NCBI GenBank assembly: GCA_934454035.1
Contig: CAKSFY010000133.1
Coordinates: 1-5,531, forward strand
Direction: 5' to 3'
Source of the DNA: an uncultured Clostridia bacterium
Lineage (GTDB): Bacteria > Bacillota > Clostridia > UBA1381
DNA: 5,531 nt
The translations under genes were made by a program, and so were the position numbers. Below the pieces are notes generated by a model, which searched no databases, had not been told where the DNA came from, and was given only the letters and a program-made list of their open reading frames with translations. Below are positions 1 to 5,531 of this stretch, piece after piece (position 1 is the first letter of the stretch; each line of letters starts with the position of its first letter).

Positions 1-1871
1 CTTGACTCATGCAATGAAGCTTTCATATTTTTTATAAGAGTATTATCGTCTGATATAAGAAGAATATTACCCGCAGGGAGTTTATTGCATGCATTTTTAT
101 CTATCGGAAAAGTCAGTTCCAGTTTAAATCGGCTTCCCCTGCCGGGCTCGCTTTCAATTTCGATATTACCGCCCATAAGCTCTGTCAGATTTTTAGTGAT
201 TGATAACCCTAACCCTGTGCCTTGAACTTTGTTTGTAACCGAATTTTCCGCACGCGTAAACGGTTCATAGATATGTTCTATAAATTCCTGAGTCATTCCG
301 CAGCCGTTGTCGGTGACGGTTACCTCAAATGATGCCTTGTCAGGCATGGAACAGGCATTTTCAGTTAAATCAAAACATACTGTTCCTCCTTTGGGAGTAT
401 ATTTAACCGCATTGGATAACAGATTAATCAGTATCTGACGCAGACGGACACTGTCTCCGATAAGGAATTCGTGCTTTATCTCATGAATCCTGACAATCAG
501 ATTTTGTTTCCGTTCGTTTGCCTGCGGCCGAATTATGCCGTCAATCTGCCAGATTTGATCGGCAAGGCTCATTGAATCACAGTTTAATTTAACTTCACCT
601 GATTCTATTTTACTCATATCCAGGATATCATTTATCAAGCTGAGCAGATGGCGGCTGGAGGACTGAATTTTATGGATATATGTATGAAGCTTGTTAGATG
701 AATCGCTTTCTCGTTCCATCAGCTCGGATATTCCCACAATTGCATTCATAGGTGTACGTATATCATGAGACATATTTGAAAGAAATTCACTTTTTGCTTT
801 GTTTGCGGCTTGGGCGGCAATTGCGGCTTTTTCCAATGCTGCACTGTTTTGACGTTCGGCATCCAGCTTTTGTTTTTGTTTTATTTTCAGTATTATAAAA
901 ATCACTAGTGTACTGACCGAAATTAAAATAACAGCAAACAAAAGAATCATCCGAACGGAGGCATTAACCAATGCGACTGTATTTGTGGCTACGCATGAAG
1001 AAGGAACCAAAAAGAACAATGTCCATTCGGCATTTTTCATGTGGTACATTGAATAATAGTATTCGATACCGTCAAGAATGGCATTGGAGTAAGCAGTTCC
1101 GTTTAGCTTTAATTCTTCTTTAGCTTCGGCAAAAGAGCTTCCGTGCAGATAATTCATGTTTTCAATAACCGAATATATATTGTATCCCTTGATTAAATCA
1201 CTGCTGCCGAAAAGCCGTTCTCCGTTATTGTCAATAATATAAACACTGTTGTTTCCGTTATATGCTCCGCATGTAAAGTACGGATTTAATTCATTCATGT
1301 TGTGGGCGCAGCCGTAATAAATCAATTTTAATTGCTGCGTGCCGCTTTGAAGCAGTAAAGGGTTGTCCAAACGGTTGAGAAAAAACATTCTTGTTTCATC
1401 TGTTATCATTGATTTGGATATAAAGCTTATGCGCTTGGGATTGGGTACAAGATAGTCCATTTCGGTGAGAATACCCTGTATTCCGTTTTGAGTATAGTAC
1501 CTTCCGGTCTCATCTATTGCAACAAGATAACATTCATTGTCATTAAGCTTGTTGAGTGTTGCCTGCTTTCGCATAAATGTTTGTAATTCGGAGGTATTTG
1601 CCGGCTTGCCCAAAAGCAGATAGTTGCATTGTATATCTGCGGAATCCCATTGGTTATGAACCACCGATTCCAAGCCTTTGTAAAGCTGACCGGTAACCTC
1701 CTGCATTTGCTTTAAGCGTTCAGCATATAGGATTCTGTTAATATAATTGTTATAATAATTTAGAAATATAGTAATGCCGGCTATTACAATTATGCTGAAA
1801 GTTATTGTAACATGCATTATCTGCAGCCCGGAATCGGTAATTTTTAGCTTTCGTCTGTTTGGTTTTTTCAT
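1..1871 (-). CDS. Hybrid sensor histidine kinase with double-Cache-like ectodomain (3' end cut by window)
   Basis: A membrane sensor kinase; 623 full codons are visible and the reading frame leaves the window. In order: a basic N-terminus, membrane segment 1 (about residues 21-37), an extracytoplasmic region of about 265 residues, membrane segment 2 (about 308-328), a short charged helical linker without an evident HAMP domain, HisKA with phospho-acceptor His369 in the motif SHDIRTPMNAI, then HATPase_c with the N box (Asn487), the G1 box DNGCGM (Asp521) and the G2 box GTGLGL (from Gly551). A receiver domain begins near residue 602 (NILLISDDN, acidic pair Asp608/609); its phospho-acceptor Asp lies outside the window. 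The ectodomain has two Cache-like strands, LVAIDETG and VYIIDNNG (Asp214), plus a late EWTLFFLVP strand, so double Cache is likely but not proven. The ATG is fixed by the ribosome binding site GGAGGTGA nine bases upstream. It lies six bases after the binding-protein gene, so the two are probably co-expressed. The ligand is unknown, and a further Hpt domain may follow beyond the edge. Confidence 0.93.
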   Translation of the reverse strand, partial: MKKPNRRKLKITDSGLQIMHVTITFSIIVIAGITIFLNYYNNYINRILYAERLKQMQEVTGQLYKGLESVVHNQWDSADIQCNYLLLGKPANTSELQTFMRKQATLNKLNDNECYLVAIDETGRYYTQNGIQGILTEMDYLVPNPKRISFISKSMITDETRMFFLNRLDNPLLLQSGTQQLKLIYYGCAHNMNELNPYFTCGAYNGNNSVYIIDNNGERLFGSSDLIKGYNIYSVIENMNYLHGSSFAEAKEELKLNGTAYSNAILDGIEYYYSMYHMKNAEWTLFFLVPSSCVATNTVALVNASVRMILLFAVILISVSTLVIFIILKIKQKQKLDAERQNSAALEKAAIAAQAANKAKSEFLSNMSHDIRTPMNAIVGISELMERESDSSNKLHTYIHKIQSSSRHLLSLINDILDMSKIESGEVKLNCDSMSLADQIWQIDGIIRPQANERKQNLIVRIHEIKHEFLIGDSVRLRQILINLLSNAVKYTPKGGTVCFDLTENACSMPDKASFEVTVTDNGCGMTQEFIEHIYEPFTRAENSVTNKVQGTGLGLSITKNLTELMGGNIEIESEPGRGSRFKLELTFPIDKNACNKLPAGNILLISDDNTLIKNMKASLHES

Positions 1872-1877
1872 GGAAAT

Positions 1878-1885
1878 TCACCTCC
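1878..1885 (-). promoter_or_regulatory. Ribosome binding site of the kinase, overlapping the upstream stop codon
   Basis: Minus-strand GGAGGTGA is a near-perfect Shine-Dalgarno sequence nine bases before the kinase ATG. Its last three bases are the TGA stop of the binding-protein gene, whose final codons are TGG AGG TGA. Ribosomes terminating on the first gene therefore sit on the initiation site of the second, which points to translational coupling and matched expression. The coupling is inferred from the layout. Confidence 0.85.
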
Positions 1886-3653
1886 AGATAATATCTGATT
1901 TGGAAAATGTTTTAAATTGACTGAAGTAATCTCTGGCTGCTTCAAGTCCCAAAATACCTGTATCGGTCAGATTACCCTCAGCAGAAGTCTCGTTGCTTGA
2001 ACCGCATATTGCGACTTTGTAGATTTTGTTATCATCAATTTCCATTCCTTCCGGTTTTGAATTAATGTATGGATAAGGATGGGCTTTGTCGCCGTTGCGG
2101 ATATATCCCTTTTTAATAAGTTCCTTTATTTTTTTGCCGGTGAGTGTGACTGTTTGAATATTGCCGCGCCAGCCGGTAGGGAGTATAGAGGTTATTTCCT
2201 GGTCGGTAACAGGCAAAGGGAACAGTGCTCCGCTTACCCCGTCACTGTTTAAATAGGAATCTTCGTCTGTTTTGTACCATTTGTTAACCGATACCAATGC
2301 CATGTCTGCACCGCTTGCTTTTCCAAAGCAAATTCCGACAAGTCTTGCACAATCTTCTGTGTCAATTTTTTCTGTAACGGTTGTATAATTTTCATGCGTA
2401 TTATTCTGAATTTGTTTTTGGCTTGAATCAAAAGCTTCGGCAATTACACCGGTATCCGATTTACCTTTTATAAAAGACAGTCCTGCTTCTCCGACAGGAA
2501 GAATGACATTTTCCCATCCTGCGTAAAGAAACGGCGCGGTTGCTCCTTTGTCAAGCTCATCTTCTATTCCGGAGTAATAACTGCCGTTTTCAGGACTAAA
2601 ATCTTTCAGCGGCAGCATTGATGTATTTGAGTAATTATCGTTAAGAGCTGATAAGCCTTCCTTGGTGGATAAAACCTCCATGACATGAATAGCATCGGCG
2701 AGCTTTTGTTTGTTACCGGGGTCTTTAAGATGTTTGTTAAGACCTACATAACGTGATATATTTAAAATATAAGTATTTCTTGTTCCGTCATCTGAAAGAT
2801 ATGGCATAAGACTGAACTTATCGGCAGTTTCTTCGGAAGTAAATGTGTTGTCGCTTCCAAGCATAAAAAGTGTGTTGCCCTCTGCCATAATTTCTTTGGT
2901 TTTTCCGTCATCAGCCGGGTCTCCGTTTCCGTTAAGCATTCCGATGTCGCGCCATTTATTTAAAACCTTCAGAGCGTTCATCATCTGAGGCGTACCGGAA
3001 AGAGAAGCTTTACCGCTTAAGTAATCACGCTGCCATTTGCGGCCTTCAATTGTATTCAAAAAATCTGTATCTAAAATATTGCAGATGTACTGGAATCCGA
3101 ATCCGGGCAATCCGATTTGATTTAAAGCAAGATTGCAGCCGGCTTCTTTTACTTTCGGCGCTAATTCCTCAAGTTCTTTGAATGAGGTCGGAAGCTTCCA
3201 GCCGTGCTTTTCCAATAAAGTTTTATTATATGTGATTCCTATGCAGGAAAAATATACAGGCAAAAGATAAATAGCCCCGTTGTTCGTAACATCGTGCAGG
3301 CGAGCTTCCGAATAATTGCTTGTAAAGTTATATCCGGACAAATCTATTAAGCGGTCACTCAGATCGTCAAGACCGGGATTGTAAGTCGTTGTGAAAAATA
3401 TATCGGGCATATCCCCCGAGCGAAGCTGACTTGTCATATATGCAGTTTGGTTTCTGCCGCTGTATGGAATGACTGCCAGTTTAATTTCGGGATACTTGCT
3501 GTGAAGTAAATCAATAAATGCACTTGAATTGCGGAACGGTGCCTCAAATGTAAGAACTTCGTGCTGCGCCGGCCGGAAATAGGCGCAGCCGTTAATCATG
3601 GACAACAGAAATACTGCAGTAAAAATAAGTGATATAATTTTTCTCTTTTGCAT
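1878..3653 (-). CDS. Lipoprotein solute-binding protein (family 1) fused to a 5'-nucleotidase C-terminal-like domain
   Basis: A 591-residue surface lipoprotein. The signal peptide has a KRK start, a hydrophobic core and a lipobox ending Asn-Gly-Cys23. Residues about 33-412 look like a family 1 (MalE/UgpB-like) solute-binding protein: MPDIFF (82-87), GAIYLLPV (126-133) followed by GITYNKTLLEKHGWKLPTSF, then MAEGNTLFMLGS (256-267). Family members normally end near 420-450 residues. Here a tail (about 425-585) follows whose motifs match, in order, the 5'-nucleotidase C-terminal domain: SGADMALVS (447-455), PLPVTDQEITSILP (479-492), QTVTLTGKKIKELI (500-513) and IYKVAI (544-549). The usual GGDGY-type pocket loop is not evident, and there is no metallophosphoesterase domain, so catalysis is unlikely. 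The start is supported by AAGGAGA ten bases upstream. No permease gene adjoins it in the window, and the next gene is a sensor kinase, so a role in ligand sensing is more likely than transport. The ligand is not predictable; carbohydrate is typical of the family. Confidence 0.88.
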   Translation of the reverse strand: MQKRKIISLIFTAVFLLSMINGCAYFRPAQHEVLTFEAPFRNSSAFIDLLHSKYPEIKLAVIPYSGRNQTAYMTSQLRSGDMPDIFFTTTYNPGLDDLSDRLIDLSGYNFTSNYSEARLHDVTNNGAIYLLPVYFSCIGITYNKTLLEKHGWKLPTSFKELEELAPKVKEAGCNLALNQIGLPGFGFQYICNILDTDFLNTIEGRKWQRDYLSGKASLSGTPQMMNALKVLNKWRDIGMLNGNGDPADDGKTKEIMAEGNTLFMLGSDNTFTSEETADKFSLMPYLSDDGTRNTYILNISRYVGLNKHLKDPGNKQKLADAIHVMEVLSTKEGLSALNDNYSNTSMLPLKDFSPENGSYYSGIEDELDKGATAPFLYAGWENVILPVGEAGLSFIKGKSDTGVIAEAFDSSQKQIQNNTHENYTTVTEKIDTEDCARLVGICFGKASGADMALVSVNKWYKTDEDSYLNSDGVSGALFPLPVTDQEITSILPTGWRGNIQTVTLTGKKIKELIKKGYIRNGDKAHPYPYINSKPEGMEIDDNKIYKVAICGSSNETSAEGNLTDTGILGLEAARDYFSQFKTFSKSDIIWR

Positions 3654-3662
3654 GGCTATAAT

Positions 3663-3669
3663 TCTCCTT
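3663..3669 (-). promoter_or_regulatory. Ribosome binding site of the solute-binding lipoprotein gene
   Basis: Minus-strand AAGGAGA, with GGAG ending ten bases before the ATG at 3653. It supports this start; the basic KRK stretch and hydrophobic core that follow at once make a complete lipoprotein signal peptide. Confidence 0.75.
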
Positions 3670-3716
3670 TTAGTTAAATCAGCAGTGTCAAATCGGCAAA
3701 ATCCACCATATTTTTT

Positions 3717-3745
3717 ATTTTACAACTTTTTTTAAATTTTGTCAA
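3717..3745 (-). promoter_or_regulatory. Sigma-A (vegetative) promoter of the binding protein-kinase operon
   Basis: On the minus strand a perfect -35 box TTGACA (3740-3745) is followed, after exactly 17 bases, by TAAAAT (3717-3722), one mismatch from the -10 consensus TATAAT. The spacer and flanks are very AT-rich. Transcription would start near 3710, giving a leader of about 57 bases. I saw no convincing riboswitch or operator palindrome in the leader. Such a strong promoter suggests substantial basal expression unless a repressor or the kinase's own response pathway acts here. Confidence 0.8.
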
Positions 3746-3764
3746 CTTTTAGAAAAATAATATC

Positions 3765-3799
3765 AAAAAAAAGAAAAACGGCTTCAAGACAAGCCGTTT
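3765..3799 (-). terminator. Rho-independent terminator of the hydE-tcdA unit
   Basis: A perfect 9-bp inverted repeat, AAACGGCTT / AAGCCGTTT (arms 3791-3799 and 3776-3784), with a 6-base loop. On the minus strand it is followed by a T-rich tract (3765-3775, broken by one C). It begins 12 bases after the tcdA stop codon. The plus strand has no matching T tract after the stem, so it acts on minus-strand transcription only. Confidence 0.92.
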
Positions 3800-3811
3800 C
3801 AGATAACAGAA

Positions 3812-4573
3812 TCAGTTATGAATGTTTGTTAAATCTTTTACTATTTCTCCTGCAATAATCAACCCGACAACCGACGGAACAAATGCGGTGCTTCCGGGAA
3901 TTTGCCGTCTTATGGTGCATTTTCTTTGCGTGCCGGGAGGACAGATACAATTTTTTTTGCAGCTTGCGGCATTTTCGTCTGCCGGTGTAATCGGTTTTTC
4001 CTTTGAGTAAACAACTTTAAGCTTTTTGATTCCTCTTTTTTTCAGTTCATTCCGCATTACTCTTGCAAGAGGGCAAACCGAAGTTTTGTAAATATCGGCT
4101 ACTTCAAAATCCGCAGGATTAATCTTGTTTCCGGCACCCATAGAGCTGATTATCGGTGTGCTGCATTTGTCTGCGTTCATAACAAGCTCGATTTTTCCGG
4201 TCACTGTGTCTATTGCATCTACTATATAGTCATATTTTGAAAAGTCAAACATGGCGGAAGTTTCAGGAGTGTAAAAGGTTTTAAATACGGTAACCTCAGC
4301 ATTGGGATTTATATCGAGAATACGTTCCTTTGCCGCATCAACCTTGTACATTCCTACTGTTTTTTTGGTTGCTATAATTTGCCTGTTTATATTTGTAAGG
4401 CATACTTTATCATCATCTATCAGATCTATTGCACCGACTCCGCTTCGTGCCAGTGCTTCGACTGTATATCCGCCGACCCCTCCGACACCGAATACTGCCA
4501 CATGTGAGTTTGCAAGCTTGTTCATAGCGTCCCTGCCGAGCAGAAGCTCGGTCCTTGAAAATTGATTTAACAT
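3812..4573 (-). CDS. tcdA: tRNA threonylcarbamoyladenosine dehydratase (E1-like, ThiF/MoeB family)
   Basis: A cytoplasmic ATP-dependent enzyme that converts t6A37 of ANN-decoding tRNAs to the cyclic form ct6A, by activating the threonyl carboxylate. The 253 residues fit the family length. The N-terminus FSRTELLLGRDAM is typical of TcdA and is followed by the nucleotide-binding loop GVGGVGG (29-35), the acidic segment DLIDDDKV (50-57), TNINRQ (60-65), conserved Lys77 and DAID (119-122). The subfamily block SSMGAGNKINPADF (143-156), then DIYKTSVCPLARVMR, separates it from ThiF and MoeB. RRQIPGSTAFVPSVVG (222-237) closes the fold. A cysteine cluster (Cys205, 209, 211, 219) just before this block could bind metal. 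The start is supported by GGAGG four bases upstream. It lies 13 bases after hydE, so the two are probably co-transcribed, and a terminator follows. The older name is CsdL/YgdL; some genomes label it a HesA/MoeB-like protein. Confidence 0.93.
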   Translation of the reverse strand: MLNQFSRTELLLGRDAMNKLANSHVAVFGVGGVGGYTVEALARSGVGAIDLIDDDKVCLTNINRQIIATKKTVGMYKVDAAKERILDINPNAEVTVFKTFYTPETSAMFDFSKYDYIVDAIDTVTGKIELVMNADKCSTPIISSMGAGNKINPADFEVADIYKTSVCPLARVMRNELKKRGIKKLKVVYSKEKPITPADENAASCKKNCICPPGTQRKCTIRRQIPGSTAFVPSVVGLIIAGEIVKDLTNIHN

Positions 4574-4577
4574 AAGT

Positions 4578-4582
4578 CCTCC
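4578..4582 (-). promoter_or_regulatory. Ribosome binding site of tcdA
   Basis: Minus-strand GGAGG lies in the 13-base gap between the hydE stop and the tcdA ATG, with a rather short four-base spacing. There is no room for a promoter, which supports co-transcription with hydE. Confidence 0.75.
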
Positions 4583-4586
4583 GAAG

Positions 4587-5531
4587 TTATATATTATAGT
4601 TCGTTTCAGCGTTGCCTATATCGGTAACAATTTGATACCCGGCATTTTTTACCCGTTGCTCAAGACAGCCCCTGCACTGTGCAGCCTCTTCGCCGGTACA
4701 TATTTTGTTCTCGTAAAGATCGTACAGTTTTCTGAATTTAACGGGAGATAAGTTCGGCATAACGACATTTGCACCTGCTTTTAAACCGAGTTCACGTCCG
4801 TTAGGAGCAATAGTTCCGAGCGCGGTGGTTGACGGAATGAGTGCGTAAGGGAAAAGCAGTCTCAAAATTGAAATTAGCCTGAGCGTAAGTTCAAGAGAAC
4901 CGTTTGAGTAACCGGCAAACGGTGTTTCGGCATGGGTTATATACGGCCCTATTCCAATCATATCAGGCTTCAGTTCCTGTAAAAAACGCAAGTCCGATAT
5001 AATGTTATCAATGGTCTGAAATGGACTTCCGACCATGAAACCGGAACCGACCTGATAGCCGATTTCTTTTAAATCAAACAGGCATCTTTTTCTGTTTTCA
5101 AGACTCATATATGCCGGGTGCAGCTTTGAATAATGGGCATTGTCGGCAGTTTCATGACGCAAAAGATATCTGTTTGCTCCGGCTTCAAAAAAAGCCTTGT
5201 AGCTTTGTTTTTTCTTTTCTCCGATTGATAGTGTAATGGCACAGTCGGGATAATTTTTTCTGATTTCGGAAATTACCGAGCAAAGAAGCTCATCGGTATA
5301 AAAGCTGTCTTCGCCGCCCTGAAGTACAAAGGTTCTGAACCCGAGTGAATATCCCTCTTTGCAGCAGGCAAGAATGTCCTCTTTGCTCAGTCTGTAGCGT
5401 TCGGCAGTTTTGTTGCTGTTTCTTATTCCGCAATAATAGCAATCGTTTTTACAGTAATTTGTAAATTCAATGAGTCCGCGTATATATACCTTATCTCCGT
5501 ATATTTTGCGCCTGATCTCATCTGCGCGGCA
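4587..5531 (-). CDS. hydE: [FeFe]-hydrogenase maturase HydE, radical SAM (5' end cut by window)
   Basis: A radical SAM enzyme that, with HydG and HydF, builds the diiron subcluster of the [FeFe]-hydrogenase H-cluster. The open frame runs without a stop from the window edge; 314 residues are visible. Compared with the roughly 350-residue family, only some 35-40 N-terminal residues are missing. Residues below are numbered from the first visible codon. The [4Fe-4S]/SAM motif is Cys27-x3-Cys31-x2-Cys34 (codons 5453-5430), followed by LQGGED (70-75), RYLLRHETA, a GFMVGSPFQT glycine loop, MIGIGPYITHAETPF, and the blocks TTALGTIAPNGRE and GANVVMPNLSP. The C-terminal CX7CX2C (Cys278, 286, 289) matches the optional second cluster site seen in Thermotoga HydE. 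A shorter frame starting at a TTG at 5162 is false: that codon is a leucine inside RYLLRHETA. The upstream neighbour is unseen; hydF or hydG would be natural. PylB and BioB are relatives, but these motifs favour HydE. Confidence 0.92.
   Translation of the reverse strand, partial: CRADEIRRKIYGDKVYIRGLIEFTNYCKNDCYYCGIRNSNKTAERYRLSKEDILACCKEGYSLGFRTFVLQGGEDSFYTDELLCSVISEIRKNYPDCAITLSIGEKKKQSYKAFFEAGANRYLLRHETADNAHYSKLHPAYMSLENRKRCLFDLKEIGYQVGSGFMVGSPFQTIDNIISDLRFLQELKPDMIGIGPYITHAETPFAGYSNGSLELTLRLISILRLLFPYALIPSTTALGTIAPNGRELGLKAGANVVMPNLSPVKFRKLYDLYENKICTGEEAAQCRGCLEQRVKNAGYQIVTDIGNAETNYNI

Noticed and set aside
2249..2443. A 64-codon open frame on the minus strand.
   Set aside because: It lies wholly inside the solute-binding protein gene in another frame, and its product shows no recognisable motif. 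It is a shadow frame.
3686..3691. A second minus-strand TTGACA in the leader of the binding-protein gene.
   Set aside because: At 16-18 bases further on there is only the ribosome binding site region (AAAAGGAGA) and no -10-like box, so it is not a credible second promoter.
3822..4010. A 62-codon open frame on the plus strand.
   Set aside because: It is antisense to the conserved C-terminal part of tcdA and has no recognisable domain. It is a shadow frame.
4302..4565. An 87-codon open frame on the plus strand with a hydrophobic stretch.
   Set aside because: It is antisense to the conserved nucleotide-binding half of tcdA. The hydrophobic, Pro/Ser/Thr-rich composition is what the opposite strand of this coding sequence produces.
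4587..5162. A shorter 191-codon frame starting with TTG at 5162.
   Set aside because: The frame is open upstream to the window edge, and the TTG encodes a leucine inside the conserved HydE motif RYLLRHETA. The radical SAM cysteines lie upstream of it, so this is an internal codon and not a start.

Overview
The window looks like chromosomal DNA from an anaerobic, low-GC Gram-positive bacterium, most likely a member of the Clostridia. The evidence is the AT-rich intergenic DNA, strong GGAGG-type ribosome binding sites, a lipoprotein signal peptide, a hybrid histidine kinase of clostridial style, and an [FeFe]-hydrogenase maturase. I cannot name a species. All four genes lie on the minus strand, so transcription runs from high to low coordinates. 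I saw no RNA genes, mobile elements, CRISPR array or sizeable repeats.

Upstream unit (5531 down to about 3765): a 5'-truncated hydE (radical SAM maturase of [FeFe]-hydrogenase) is followed after 13 bases by tcdA, an E1-like enzyme that cyclises the tRNA modification t6A to ct6A. The unit ends in a clear rho-independent terminator just after tcdA.

Downstream unit (about 3745 down to 1, continuing out of the window): a near-consensus vegetative promoter lies about 20 bases past the terminator tract. It drives a lipoprotein solute-binding protein and then a membrane hybrid sensor histidine kinase. The stop codon of the first gene lies inside the ribosome binding site of the second, so the two are probably translationally coupled. 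No permease or ATPase gene is seen beside the binding protein within the window. The simplest reading is that it feeds the sensor rather than a transporter: a lipoprotein binds a ligand outside the cell, the double-Cache-like ectodomain of the kinase reads this, and a phosphorelay follows through the C-terminal receiver, which is cut by the window edge.

The most unusual feature is the binding protein itself. After a standard family 1 solute-binding domain it carries about 160 extra residues. Their ordered motifs resemble the C-terminal (substrate-binding) domain of 5'-nucleotidases, with no metallophosphoesterase domain. This suggests a two-headed, non-catalytic ligand receptor, possibly for a sugar plus a nucleotide or nucleoside-like compound. 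That function is inference.
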